A stretch of 64,000 nucleotides of DNA, from NCBI RefSeq assembly GCF_012033735.1, contig NZ_JAAVJD010000002.1, positions 20,366 through 84,365 on the forward strand, written 5' to 3'. The notes under the pieces are model-generated. The model saw only the letters and a program-made list of their open reading frames with translations. It was not told the origin of the DNA and searched no databases. Origin of the DNA: Streptomyces lonarensis (GTDB lineage: Bacteria > Actinomycetota > Actinomycetes > Streptomycetales > Streptomycetaceae). A program made the position numbers and the translations under genes. Each line of letters begins with the position of its first letter. The stretch's first letter is position 1. Positions 1-8,282 of this stretch are shown one piece after another.

Positions 1-186
1 GATCCGGACGTGCTCTTCGTACGCCCGAGTGCCCGCCGTGTTGGCCGGGTGGTTGAGGGTCGCGGTGCGGCGAGCTTCCTCGCCGGCGCGCAGCGCCTCG
101 TACAGGTACTCCAGCTTGGTGCCGAGGGCGGCAAGCCGCGCGTGACAGTCGTGGTTGTCGGGCGCGGCGAGGGGAAGGACTGCCAT
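1..186 (-). CDS. Small hypothetical protein, 3' end cut by window edge
   Basis: Reading the minus strand from an ATG at 186 gives at least 62 residues, beginning MAVLPLAAPDNHDC and still open at base 1. A strong ribosome binding site (GGAGG, about 5 nt upstream of the ATG) and high third-position GC support translation. The visible part is mostly helical and charged (ALRAGEEARRTA), with no signal peptide or membrane segment. I do not recognise a family. It sits behind an unusually AT-rich promoter with an inverted repeat (205-255). Confidence 0.6.
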   Translation of the reverse strand, partial: MAVLPLAAPDNHDCHARLAALGTKLEYLYEALRAGEEARRTATLNHPANTAGTRAYEEHVRI

Positions 187-204
187 GCAACCTCCGGGGT
201 GGGG

Positions 205-255
205 AACAGATCTTATAGGAACCATACCGCATCTGCGGTTCCATTCTTATAATCG
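205..255 (-). promoter_or_regulatory. AT-rich promoter with inverted repeat
   Basis: An island of low GC in otherwise GC-rich DNA. On the minus strand two TATAAGA-like boxes flank GGAACC and GGTTCC arms (GGAACC-N11-GGTTCC), about 20 to 65 nt upstream of the ATG at 186. The layout suggests a -10 region overlapped by an operator. The repressor is unknown; the small helix-turn-helix protein at 1356-1700 is one candidate. Confidence 0.4.
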
Positions 256-288
256 CCTGCTGCTGGCTGAGCGTTACATCGCCCCCGT

Positions 289-1323
289 CTATCCCCGGTT
301 GTGGACTGGAATCCTGGGGCCGTTCTGTTCGGCGGCGCTGTCGACCTGACCACGCAGTCGCTCAGCTTCCGCCGTGACGTCCTCGACGGGGAAGCCTGCC
401 TCGAGGAGGAGGCGAATCCCGGTCTCGAGGGACAGGACCTTGGCCTGCACGCCCCGGGCGCCGAGATCGAGATTGCCCGCTCGGTCGGTGGGGAGGAAGG
501 CGCCGAAGGAGAGGGTGGCCCGGGGGTAGTGCGCCACCGAGTTGGTAGAGGCGCTGCACCATCTTCAACAGCAGCGGGTACTTGGCCTCCCGTGCCAGGC
601 GCATGGACCTGACCATCGCCTCCAACAGCCCGAAAGGTGAGTTGTAGGGCGTAGCCGGACGGCACTTCGGCCGGGCTGACGGTGCCGATGACGCTGGCGG
701 GGAGGCGGGAGACGACGGAGGGCCGCTCCCGCAGGGTCTTCACGTAAGCCCGTAACTCCGCGAGCTGGGTAAAGGTGTCCACGGTGCTCAGCCGGCCATC
801 GTCGCTGAGGGGCCACACTATGCCTGGCTCCACCTGGACCGGTAGCGTCTGGCCTGTCCGGCGGTCAACGGGGAGCCGGGCGCCGGACAAGCCGATGATC
901 GGTGAGCCGGTGGTGGCGGAGGCGCGCTGGCTGTCCGTGTCGGCGGAGGCGATGTCGTCAAGGAGCTGGGGCGAGCGCCAGCAGGCTGGACTGGCCGAAG
1001 TGGCCGACGCTGCTCACGGTGTTCGGCACGTGTACGAGCGGAATGAAGTCGAACTCCAAGTCGAGGTGGTCGAGCACATCGCCGTCTGCGTTCGTGCGGA
1101 ACCGGGCGTGCCGTAGGGAGAGGGCGTCCACCGTGCCGGTGCGGTCGACCTTCTCGAGGTCCCATTCCGCGCCCGTCAGATAGCACGTGACCGAGCTGGG
1201 CCGTGCCGACCACGGGTAGATGCGAGTCGCCGTTCCGCTCTCGTCGATCGTGCCGAGCTCGTACGTCACCCTCCGGAGAGTCGCCCTCCGGCCGGTGGCC
1301 GGGTCCGCGGGAACCTGCGGCAA
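289..1323 (-). pseudogene. Phage portal-like protein, frameshifted remnant
   Basis: Three overlapping minus-strand frames add up to one protein of about 345 residues. It starts at about 1323 (QVPADPATGRRAT, directly after an in-frame TAA), shifts frame near 970 (LLALA to QLLDDIAS), again near 635 (LTF to GLLEAMVRS), and again near 540 (RLYQL to VAHYPRATLSF), and ends in HNRG at 289. The stretch VSSVGHFGQSSLLAL followed by QLLDDIASADTDSQ resembles the central part of SPP1 Gp6-type phage portal proteins. The N-terminal 100 or more residues expected of a portal are absent. Three shifts plus N-terminal loss argue for real decay rather than a sequencing error. The portal assignment is by eye and moderate. 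Confidence 0.55.
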
Positions 1324-1355
1324 TTACATATGCACGTCTTCGCGGATCGCCATGC

Positions 1356-1700
1356 TCAGGGCCGCTCCCGCTCGGTCCACGCCTCCAGGCCAGGCCACAA
1401 GCGAGCTCCCAACGCGACCTCAAGGCGGGCGAGGGTTCCCAGGTCCGGCAAGACCATCCCGCGCAGCAGCCGACTGATCGTCGCGTGGGAGACACCCGCT
1501 CGGTCTCCCAAGGCCCGCAGGCCGATCTCGGACGCTTCCATGGCGCGCGTCAGGTTGCGCGCAAACGCCTGGCCGTAATGCGCACTGACTGGAGCATCCC
1601 CGGACAGTTGGGCGTACGGCCAGTCGCCTGACGCGACGTATGTCGCAGGCAGTTGGTCGTTGTTGCTCCGGGGCATGCCGAGATGATCCCACGTCCCCAT
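1356..1700 (-). CDS. Small XRE-like helix-turn-helix DNA-binding protein
   Basis: 114 residues from ATG 1700, preceded by GGAGG about 11 nt upstream; the frame also opens upstream to 1766. Residues about 60-95 (GLRALGDRAGVSHATISRLL then RGMVLPDLGTLARLEVALG) form a Cro/CI-type helix-turn-helix. The N-terminus (DQLPATYVASGDW) has no recognised domain. It lies just upstream of the portal pseudogene on the same strand, as in degraded prophage or conjugative patches. It probably acts as a local repressor; its target is not shown. Confidence 0.65.
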   Translation of the reverse strand: MGTWDHLGMPRSNNDQLPATYVASGDWPYAQLSGDAPVSAHYGQAFARNLTRAMEASEIGLRALGDRAGVSHATISRLLRGMVLPDLGTLARLEVALGARLWPGLEAWTERERP

Positions 1701-1847
1701 GGGTCCCGTCCCTCCTGCCGCAGGAGTCGGCGCACACCTCCGGCTGGTGCAAGTACACACCACCATAGAGGATGGAAGAGCCGGTTGTGTGGTCTTGCTC
1801 GCATCCCGGCGAGCCGAATCCCTCGGCCCAGAGGTGCACGCGCTTGA

Positions 1848-2414
1848 TCACTCGACGAGCGTGATCGGGCCATCAGGAATCCGGCCTTCGACATACCCCC
1901 GGAGAAGAGGGCCGAGCTCACGCGGATGCACGTCGAACTCTGCAGCCTCGACGGTTGAGAGCGGATGCCAGATGTAGTCGGCTTTGAAACCGTGGGTGGC
2001 CTGGGGTCGGAGAATGAGCGAGTGGATCTTGTCTCGGCGCACAATGAAGATGCGTACTGCTTCCGTCGGCTCCTTGTTCTTGGCAAGGGGTGCGAAGTGG
2101 CCAACCACCGGAGTGGGGGCGAGGAAGCAGTGCGTGAAAAGAGAGTCGTGAACGTGCACTATCGACGATCTGGAGGGCCGCAGACGGATGACCCGCGCCC
2201 TCACTGGGCGCCAGGTCGTCTGACCGTGACGACGGCACAGCAAAACACGCTCGTCGTCGTCGATCACGACCAGCGCTGTGGAGTTCTTGCTCCGAAGGGC
2301 CTGTCTCATGTGCCGAGAATCGGTCAGCGCTTGTATCTCGGCCACCACTGGGTTTCCAGGCGAATGAAACCGATAAGGCGGACTGGTTCCCTGAGTTGAA
2401 GCGGAGCGATGCAA
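1848..2414 (-). CDS. Possible degenerate Nudix-family protein
   Basis: 188 residues, with no convincing ribosome binding site at any candidate start. Residues about 45-62 (STALVVIDDDERVLLCRRHG) look like the first strands of a Nudix hydrolase, and the C-terminal half (KADYIWHPLSTVEAAEFDVH) has the shape of the end of such a domain. The region that should carry the Nudix box (GX5EX7REUXEEXGU) instead reads RPVRARVIRLRPSRSSIV and lacks the glutamates. It may be inactive, frameshifted, or a different fold. It borders the CRISPR array and is not a cas gene I recognise. Confidence 0.4.
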   Translation of the reverse strand: MHRSASTQGTSPPYRFHSPGNPVVAEIQALTDSRHMRQALRSKNSTALVVIDDDERVLLCRRHGQTTWRPVRARVIRLRPSRSSIVHVHDSLFTHCFLAPTPVVGHFAPLAKNKEPTEAVRIFIVRRDKIHSLILRPQATHGFKADYIWHPLSTVEAAEFDVHPRELGPLLRGYVEGRIPDGPITLVE

Positions 2415-2635
2415 CAGCTTCCTGGTGGGCTGCGCTCAGACCCTGGCCCGAACCCACTGCATCACAGAGGTGCCGGTGCTCGGCAGAGAGCGAAGGGGCG
2501 TGCGCATCAGAGTCGATGTCGACGGGCTGAGTCACCGCACCTGACCAGTGCAGATGGCCTTGGCGTTCCCGGATCACCCTCGGTGCGTTTCGGCCGCGAT
2601 GCGCGCACCCGCTGTGATCTGCGGCGGAACACTTC

Positions 2636-3196
2636 CGATCAAGCCCCCCTACGAGGGGTAGCAACAGGAGCTGGAGGAAGTCGGCACGGTCTTCCGCAAG
2701 GGTCCTCATCGCCCCTACGAGGGGTAGCAACGGTCGGACGCGGCGTCCTTCCCGCAGCGGATCGTCACCGGTCCTCATCGCCCCTACGAGGGGTAGCAAC
2801 CCGGTGAGGGCGGGGACGTCAACGTGCTTGACGTCTTGTCCTCATCGCCCCTACGAGGGGTAGCAACCCGGCCGAGCCAACAGCCAGCGCGATGAAGAGC
2901 AGTCCTCATCGCCCCTACGAGGGGTAGCAACACGGAGACGATCCCGCCGCAGGGGCAGAGCTTCCGGGTCCTCATCGCCCCTACGAGGGGTAGCAACGTG
3001 ACGGCGACGGAGACGCCAGCGGACTTGCCGCTGGTCCTCATCGCCCCTACGAGGGGTAGCAACCAGATGTGCCCGAGGACATCCGAGAGGATCAGGGCGG
3101 TGGTCCTCATCGCCCCTACGAGGGGTAGCAACGCGCCCGTCGATCATGCACCGTGCGGTGCCTGCGGTCCTCATCGCCCCTACGAGGGATAGCAGC
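2636..3196 (+). CRISPR. CRISPR array, 9 repeats and 8 spacers, no cas genes in window
   Basis: A 30-nt repeat, GTCCTCATCG...GGGGTAGCAAC on the plus strand, with an internal CCCCT-ACG-AGGGG hairpin. Repeats lie at 2636-2665 (5' third diverged), 2702-2731, 2771-2800, 2838-2867, 2902-2931, 2968-2997, 3034-3063, 3103-3132 (seven identical) and 3167-3196 (two mismatches near the 3' end). Spacers are 34 to 39 nt and all different. The 3' end GTAGCAAC resembles an 8-nt crRNA handle, so plus is the likely crRNA sense, with the leader to the left. That side carries the damaged repeat and no obvious AT-rich leader. No Cas1, Cas2 or effector is encoded nearby, so this is an orphan or remnant array. The subtype is not assigned. 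Confidence 0.95.
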
Positions 3197-3297
3197 CCGC
3201 CGAGGGCAGGCCGCCGGTTCACGGCGCCAGGCTCTGGGCCTTTTCGGCAGACAGGTGAAGCGCGTTGCCCCGGAGGCACGTGGCTCGTTCACCGGTC

Positions 3298-3537
3298 ATG
3301 AAGAAGATCATCGCCTCTGCCGCACTTGCCGTGGGAAGCCTCGCCCTTGCTGCACCGGCCCACGCGGACAACGATTCCAACTTCGGTGAGGGTGTCAACG
3401 CCGCCAACAATTGGAACTTCACTGCGGCGGCTGTCTGCCTGCAGGAGGTAGCAGTCGTCCCCGTTCTGGGGGACTACGTAAGTGACCACGTCAACAACTG
3501 CTCGAACGGAAACGTCATCGACCACTCGGGGCGGTGA
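3298..3537 (+). CDS. Small secreted protein
   Basis: 79 residues from ATG 3298 (in-frame GTG 3280 and TTG 3265 are possible but would spoil the signal peptide). MKKIIASAALAVGSLALAAP is a clear Sec signal peptide, cleaved after AHA (about residue 23). The mature part is about 56 residues, Asn-rich, with two cysteines (AAVCLQEV and NNCSNG) that could form one disulfide, and a short hydrophobic stretch EVAVVPVLG. The signal peptide resembles those of rodlins and chaplins, but no chaplin domain is visible. A GGAGG lies about 22 nt upstream of the ATG, an odd spacing. Function unknown; probably a cell-surface or spore-coat component. Confidence 0.75.
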   Translation: MKKIIASAALAVGSLALAAPAHADNDSNFGEGVNAANNWNFTAAAVCLQEVAVVPVLGDYVSDHVNNCSNGNVIDHSGR

Positions 3538-3825
3538 CGCCGTGCCTCCGGTTCGAGAGCCGAGCCTGCCTCGGGCCGGAGGCCCCGGTCAGCCGGGTCG
3601 GCGTAGCCCGCTGTCAGCGCGCCGACGCTCCCGCCAGGTCTCGTCCAGGTGGGCACTCGACGAGTCGGAGACGGGCCGAGGCCCAGGACAACGGCCCCGG
3701 GCGCCAACTGGCCCGGGGGGCGTCGAGCACCTGGGCCGGTCCGGGGCCGCACCGCCAACGGGCAAGCCCAGCCATCGCTGACCGGCGTCCCAATCGCGCG
3801 GCGACTGTCCTGCACTGCGGCGCAG

Positions 3826-4197
3826 TCACGGCGCACCACCGCCAGCCCCGGAGACGCGAGCAACCCAGTGATCGAGCTGGGTCTCGACCTCGGAGGTCGA
3901 GGTGATGCCCGCAGCCGGGAGGCTCCCGGCGTCGTCGAGGTCGGCAATGACGTCCACGTCGGCCCAGCCGCCCCGGAACAGCACGATCGACAGCTCCGCC
4001 TCGTCCGGGCCGGTGACGACGATGCCGAGCGAGTCGGGGTCATGGACTCGCTCCCTGTCGGTGTGGTGCGGCTGAGGCCACGGCGCCGCCCCGTCGCGCC
4101 AGGTGAGCTGGCCCACCTCCAGCCCGGCCGAGGTCCAGGCTTCGGCCCGTTGGGCCAGCAGGGCGGCCACCGCATCGAGATCGACAACGTGGTCCAT
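3826..4197 (-). CDS. Hypothetical protein (123 aa)
   Basis: ATG 4197, with GGGAGA about 13 nt upstream. Soluble and acidic, with no signal peptide. The C-terminal half (GIVVTGPDEAELSIVLFRGG then WADVDVIADLDDAGSLPAAG) is beta-rich, like the small immunity-like or Imm1-type proteins common in Streptomyces, but no family is certain. It follows the 4220-4867 gene by 22 nt on the same strand, so the two are probably co-transcribed. The 288 bases between it and the secreted-protein gene (3538-3825) hold nothing I recognise. Confidence 0.65.
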   Translation of the reverse strand: MDHVVDLDAVAALLAQRAEAWTSAGLEVGQLTWRDGAAPWPQPHHTDRERVHDPDSLGIVVTGPDEAELSIVLFRGGWADVDVIADLDDAGSLPAAGITSTSEVETQLDHWVARVSGAGGGAP

Positions 4198-4219
4198 GGG
4201 TGAAGGATCGTCTCCCTGC

Positions 4220-4867
4220 TCAGTTGGCCCGGGAGCTGCGGGTCAGGGGCGTGTGGTGCGGCAGGGGCCTGCCTGTCTGCTCTTCCGCGCAGGCGCGGAG
4301 CGTCGCGAGGAGGATGCCTCCGGGGTAGGTGTCGAACGACGGATGGCGCCATCGGTAGTAGCACGACCAGTAGCTGACCACTCGCCGTTCGGTCCGGGCG
4401 AAGAAGGCCGGGTTGCTCGCGATGAACTCGCCGTAGAGGCGGCGCTGCGGCGAGCCGGGGGTGGCGAGGCCGGGCAGACCCCGGCCGATCGCCTCGACGA
4501 TCTCCAGCACGTACTCACCAACGAGTCGGATCACGTACGGGACGACACACGGTTCGTCAGAGGTCAGGATCTGCTCCACGTGCCGCTGGCGCACGTAGCC
4601 GTCGCCGTGCCGCGTGTACAGGCAGTGCAGCACCAGCCGTTCCGAGGGCGTCAGCGCCTGGAGGGCAGCGGGCCCCGGTTCGTCTGCGTTGAAGCGTTCC
4701 GGGACGACGAGGACTTCGCCTCGTACGTCGACGGTGAACGACTGGTTCGCCGGGTACCGGTCCGGTGGTACCGCCTCCAGCACCCGCGCGACGTCACCGG
4801 CCAGCCGGGTGGGGAAGGCCGCCGGCCAATTGGCTTCGGGGCGCAATGCCCGCGGGGCGTCGTTCAT
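4220..4867 (-). CDS. Hypothetical protein (215 aa)
   Basis: ATG 4867. Soluble and mixed alpha/beta, with a central helical region (ALQALTPSERLVLHCLYTRH) and an aromatic C-terminal segment (ERRVVSYWSCYYRWRHPSFD). No signal peptide, membrane span or catalytic motif that I recognise. High third-position GC along the whole length supports coding. It lies upstream of the 3826-4197 gene, with which it probably forms a two-gene unit. Confidence 0.7.
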   Translation of the reverse strand: MNDAPRALRPEANWPAAFPTRLAGDVARVLEAVPPDRYPANQSFTVDVRGEVLVVPERFNADEPGPAALQALTPSERLVLHCLYTRHGDGYVRQRHVEQILTSDEPCVVPYVIRLVGEYVLEIVEAIGRGLPGLATPGSPQRRLYGEFIASNPAFFARTERRVVSYWSCYYRWRHPSFDTYPGGILLATLRACAEEQTGRPLPHHTPLTRSSRAN

Positions 4868-4925
4868 TGCGGCATCGTAGGCCGCGCGACGGCCCTGGCA
4901 GGTCGCGCCGGAGGGGCTGTCCCGG

Positions 4926-5105
4926 TCACGCCGTACGGCGGTTGGCGGTGACGAGGAAGAGCCAGGTGCCGGTGAGGCCGAGGATGAGCAGCGGGATGTC
5001 GGCGCCGGCGAGGGCGAAGAGCGCCGCGGCGGCGAACAGGCGCAGGGCGACGGCGCGGGCGAGGCGGGGTGTGGTGTCGGCGGCGGGGGTGGGGGCGGTC
5101 TGCAT
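4926..5105 (-). CDS. Small two-helix membrane protein
   Basis: 59 residues from ATG 5105, with AAAGGTGA 5 nt upstream. A 20-residue polar N-terminus precedes a first hydrophobic helix (VALRLFAAAALFALAGA) and a second (IPLLILGLTGTWLFLVTA), ending NRRTA. It lies 95 nt downstream of the TauE/SafE gene on the same strand and may be its small partner. No named family. Confidence 0.65.
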   Translation of the reverse strand: MQTAPTPAADTTPRLARAVALRLFAAAALFALAGADIPLLILGLTGTWLFLVTANRRTA

Positions 5106-5200
5106 GGTCGTCACCTTTCTGCGGATTTCTGCGGAGGGCGGCAGCGGTCCGGCGGTCGGGAGAAGGGTGGTCGGGGCTCGGGGACGGGGGTCGGTGGTGG

Positions 5201-5995
5201 TCAGGCGGCGAGGAAGTAGAGGGTCGTGGTGGTGGCGGCGACGGTGAGGATCGAGCCCTTCAGCAGACGCGCCGAGAGCCGGCGGGCGAGGTGGGCGCCA
5301 GCCCAACCCCCGGCGACGGCGCCGCCGAGCATGCCGAGGAGCAGCGGCAGGTTGCCGCGGACGTCGGGCACGAAGACGAACAGGGCCGCCGCGCCGAGGT
5401 AGATGGCAGCGAGCTGGACCAGCCGCATCGGGTTGCCCGCCGCCGCGTCGAGGCGGAGGCCGACGCTCCACAGCGCCATCATCAGGATGCCGACGGCACC
5501 GCCGAAGTACCCGCCGTACAGGGCGAGGACGAACTGTCCGGCGAGTACGGCCCGCGGCCCGAGCACGGCGTCCTCCCCCACTGCCCGTGCCATGAGCCGA
5601 GAGAGTCGGCCGCCGAAGGCGAGCAGCAGTGTGGCGAAGAGCAGCAGCCACGGCAGGGCCGCGTCGAACGACTCGGACGGCAGCGCCAGCAACAGCGCCG
5701 CGCCGAGTGCGCCGCCGACGACGCTGACGGTGGTCAGCGCCCGGGTGGAGGTGCCGCCGAGCGGGGCGGCGTCGCGGCGGGCGACCCAGGCGGAGGCGAC
5801 CGCGCCGGGCGCGAGTGCGATGCGTGAGACCGCGTTCGCGGCGACCGGCGGCACGCCGAACGCCACCAGCGCGGGCAGTGCGACAAAGGTGCCGCCGCCC
5901 CCGATGGCGTTCAGTGTGCCGGAAGCCACACCGACGAGAACGATCACCACGATGTCGTACACATACCGATCATTGCTGGCAGAGCCGGGCGGCAC
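5201..5995 (-). CDS. TauE/SafE family membrane transporter
   Basis: Up to 264 residues; a GTG in frame at 5963 would start at VYDIVVIVLVG and is also plausible. About eight hydrophobic segments. The first repeat carries GVASGTLNAIGGGGTFVALP and the second GGYFGGAVGILMMALW, the two internally related glycine-rich motifs of the TauE/SafE (DUF81) family, which exports sulfite or small organosulfonates. It is divergently transcribed from the LysR gene at 6060, with only about 64 bases between them, so that regulator probably controls it. Substrate not determinable from sequence. Confidence 0.85.
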   Translation of the reverse strand: MPPGSASNDRYVYDIVVIVLVGVASGTLNAIGGGGTFVALPALVAFGVPPVAANAVSRIALAPGAVASAWVARRDAAPLGGTSTRALTTVSVVGGALGAALLLALPSESFDAALPWLLLFATLLLAFGGRLSRLMARAVGEDAVLGPRAVLAGQFVLALYGGYFGGAVGILMMALWSVGLRLDAAAGNPMRLVQLAAIYLGAAALFVFVPDVRGNLPLLLGMLGGAVAGGWAGAHLARRLSARLLKGSILTVAATTTTLYFLAA

Positions 5996-6059
5996 AATGC
6001 GTAATCCCCGAAGCCAGACTTAGGCCACAACAGAGGCTGAGCGGCGTAGGCTGTCCGGC

Positions 6060-6998
6060 GTGCGCTACGACCTGGACGACCTGCGGCTCTTCCTGCACAC
6101 CGTGACGGAGGGGTCGATCACCGCCGGTGCAGCCCGGCTGCGGCTGAGCCTGCCCTCGGCCAGCGCCCGCATCCGCGCGTTGGAGCACCACGCGGGGGTG
6201 ACGCTGCTGGTGCGGGGGCGCCGGGGCGTGCGGCCGACCCCGGCGGGTGCGACGTTGGCGCGTCACGCCCGCGAGGTGCTGGACCGCGCCGCGCTGCTGG
6301 AGAGCGCCGTGGGCAGCTACGTGCGGCCGGACACCGCGCCGCTGCGGCTGCTGGCGGGCGGCTCCGCAATGCACCACCTGGTGCCGCGCGCCCTGGCCTC
6401 GTTCCTCAGCGTCCATCCGCACATCGACGTGGCGGTCTCGGAGAGCCGGACGCCGCTCACGGTGCGGCGGTTGGCCGCCGGGGAGGCCGACCTGGGTGTG
6501 ATCCTCAACGACGGCGCGCACGACGACGAGTTGCGGACGGAGTCGCTGGGCGACGACTCGCTGGTGGTCATCGGGCAGCGCGGCGGCACGCTCTCGGGAC
6601 GCACCGCCGTCTCCTACGAGGAGGTGGCGGAACATCCGCTCGTGGGGCTGAACGCCGAGTCGTCGCTGCGGCTGTGGATCGAGGCGCGTCTCGGGGAGCA
6701 CGCCCCTGCGGTGCGCTACCGGACGACGGTCGCCGGGCCGGGGGTGGTGGTGGAGCTGGCGGCGGCCGGGGTGGGGCTGGCGATCGTGCCGCGCCGCACG
6801 TTCGACCCGGACCAGCCGTTGGACGTCTGCGAACTGCTGGAGCCGTGGGCGTCGCGCGAGCACCTGCTGGCGTGGGGCGCCGGTCCGGTGGCGGACTCGG
6901 CGGAGATCGCCGCGCTGGCCGACCACATCCGCCGCGCCACCCGCTCCCGCCGCCCGCACTCCCCCGAGCCGCCGCCCGGACCGGGCACTGCTGGCTGA
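6060..6998 (+). CDS. LysR-family transcriptional regulator
   Basis: 312 residues from GTG 6060, the usual LysR length. Residues about 3-62 form the winged helix-turn-helix (LDDLRLFLHTVTEGSITAGA then ARLRLSLPSASARIRALEH). Residues about 90-295 are the periplasmic-binding-like effector domain (RLAAGEADLGVILND; VVVELAAAGVGLAIVPRRTF). Divergent from the TauE/SafE permease, the classic LysR arrangement, so it probably autoregulates and activates that gene. The inducer is unknown, possibly a sulfur or sulfonate compound. Confidence 0.88.
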   Translation: MRYDLDDLRLFLHTVTEGSITAGAARLRLSLPSASARIRALEHHAGVTLLVRGRRGVRPTPAGATLARHAREVLDRAALLESAVGSYVRPDTAPLRLLAGGSAMHHLVPRALASFLSVHPHIDVAVSESRTPLTVRRLAAGEADLGVILNDGAHDDELRTESLGDDSLVVIGQRGGTLSGRTAVSYEEVAEHPLVGLNAESSLRLWIEARLGEHAPAVRYRTTVAGPGVVVELAAAGVGLAIVPRRTFDPDQPLDVCELLEPWASREHLLAWGAGPVADSAEIAALADHIRRATRSRRPHSPEPPPGPGTAG

Positions 6999-7109
6999 GC
7001 GGGCGAGCGGCGGCCGACTGAGCGGACCGGACCGCGCCGCCGGGCCGCTCACCGGGTACAAGCGCCGCGCATCAGTGCCGCGTATCAGCGCCGGGCCCCG
7101 GCGCCGGCC

Positions 7110-7781
7110 TCAGCGGCGGGGTGCGGGCTCCAGCAGGTCCCAGCGGTTGCCGTACAGGTCGCGGAAGACGGCGACCGTCCCGTACGGCTCGTACCGCGGC
7201 TCCTCCTCGAAGGCCACGCCGGCCGCCAGCAGCCGCGCGTGGTCGCGTGCGAAGTCGTCGGTGTGGAGGAACAGCGCGACCCGGCCGCCCGTCTGGTCGC
7301 CGACCCTCTCCCGCTGGCCGCGGTCGGCCGCCTCCGCCAGCAGCAGTCCGGTCGCCGCGCCGGGCGGCGCGACGACCACCCAGCGCTTGCCGTCCCCGAG
7401 CGGGGTGTCCTCGCGCAGGTCGAACCCGAGCCGCCGCACGTAGAAGTCGATCGCCGGGGCGTAGGAGTCGACCACGACGGTGACCAGCGCGAGATGCCGG
7501 GGCACCCGGAGCTCGGACGTCCCCGCCGGCCGCAGGCCCGCCCCCGTGGGCCGCCGCGCCGCCCCCTCGGCTTCCGCGGGGCCGCGACGGTGGGCGAAGA
7601 GTCTGTGGAAGAACCACGAGGCGGCGACCACTCCCACCGCCCATACGGCGCCTTCGGCCAACGCCAACGGCAGCGAGACCTCACCGGTCATGTCCGCCAG
7701 CATGGGCCTCGTGGAGAAGATGACGAACAGGATCGCCGCGTTGATCGCGACCCAACGCTCCTTGTACGTAAGCTTTTTCAT
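7110..7781 (-). CDS. Membrane-anchored VOC (glyoxalase-like) protein
   Basis: 223 residues from ATG 7781. Residues 1-65 carry two hydrophobic segments (WVAINAAILFVIFSTRP and LAEGAVWAVGVVAASWFFHR). After a 25-residue linker, residues about 95-220 form a VOC domain (HLALVTVVVDSYAPAIDFYV, RWVVVAPPGAATGLLLAEA, GTVAVFRDLYGNRWDLLEP). Stand-alone VOC proteins with this core are common in Streptomyces and normally start at the MHLALV position. Here an upstream small membrane protein is fused in frame. The HLA and DLYGNRWDL positions keep family residues. Substrate unknown. Confidence 0.78.
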   Translation of the reverse strand: MKKLTYKERWVAINAAILFVIFSTRPMLADMTGEVSLPLALAEGAVWAVGVVAASWFFHRLFAHRRGPAEAEGAARRPTGAGLRPAGTSELRVPRHLALVTVVVDSYAPAIDFYVRRLGFDLREDTPLGDGKRWVVVAPPGAATGLLLAEAADRGQRERVGDQTGGRVALFLHTDDFARDHARLLAAGVAFEEEPRYEPYGTVAVFRDLYGNRWDLLEPAPRR

Positions 7782-7867
7782 CGCCGACGAGACTATCGGG
7801 GCGCGCCGGGGCACCTTGGATGACGGACAACCAGGCAGCGAACGGCCGGAGTTCGGCCGCGCACCGG

Positions 7868-8083
7868 TCAGGCGGCGGCGCGGGCCAGGTGGCGGTTGCG
7901 GAACTGGTTGGCGGCGCGGGCGCCGAACGCGATGCCGGGCACGAGGAAGAACAGCACGTTGACCGAGTCGCCGCCGCTGCTCGCCCAGAGCGTGATCAGC
8001 ATCAGGGTGGCGATCACGCTGACGGCGACACCGATGGCGATCTCGGCCCACCAGTTGCGCACCGGGTAAGCACGTCGGGACAT
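7868..8083 (-). CDS. Small two-helix membrane protein
   Basis: 71 residues from ATG 8083, with GGAGA 5 nt upstream. MSRRAYPVRNWW leads into a first membrane helix (EIAIGVAVSVIATLMLITLW), a short SSGGDSVN turn, and a second helix (VLFFLVPGIAFGA), ending in a basic RNRHLARAAA tail. Lies 86 nt upstream of the VOC fusion on the same strand. Function unknown. Confidence 0.65.
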   Translation of the reverse strand: MSRRAYPVRNWWAEIAIGVAVSVIATLMLITLWASSGGDSVNVLFFLVPGIAFGARAANQFRNRHLARAAA

Positions 8084-8228
8084 TGCGGTCTCCCCATCCA
8101 GGCGGGCACGGAGCGGCACACGGCGGCGGTCCCGGAGCGGACACGGGCCCCCACCTGCCGTGAATGCGCCGACCATAGCAACGCCCCGCGCACTCCGCCC
8201 ACCTGGACCCCGGCAGGGCGGCCCGGAC

Positions 8229-8267
8229 GGCGGGGCCGGGGCTCGAACGGCCCAGTCCGGCCCCGCC
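8229..8267 (-). terminator. Hairpin terminator after citrate/methylcitrate synthase
   Basis: GGCGGGGCCGG (8229-8239) pairs with CCGGCCCCGCC (8257-8267) around a 17-nt loop, 16 nt beyond the stop codon of the 8283-9449 gene. No T-run, as usual for actinomycete terminators. Confidence 0.6.
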
Positions 8268-8282
8268 TGCGGACGTCCCGCG

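Noticed and set aside
289..1323. Programmed frameshifting as an explanation for the portal-like gene
   Set aside because: Three separate shifts without slippery sequences and a missing N-terminus fit decay better.
1848..2414. A cas gene adjacent to the CRISPR array
   Set aside because: The protein looks weakly Nudix-like and shows no Cas1, Cas2, Cas6 or effector motifs.
2666..3166. Spacers targeting the nearby portal pseudogene
   Set aside because: None of the eight spacers matched that gene on reading either strand.
2409..3192. Open frames across the CRISPR array with repeated peptide units (such as LLPLVGAMRT)
   Set aside because: The repeated peptides are translations of the 30-nt CRISPR repeats, whose length is a multiple of three; they are not a repeat protein.
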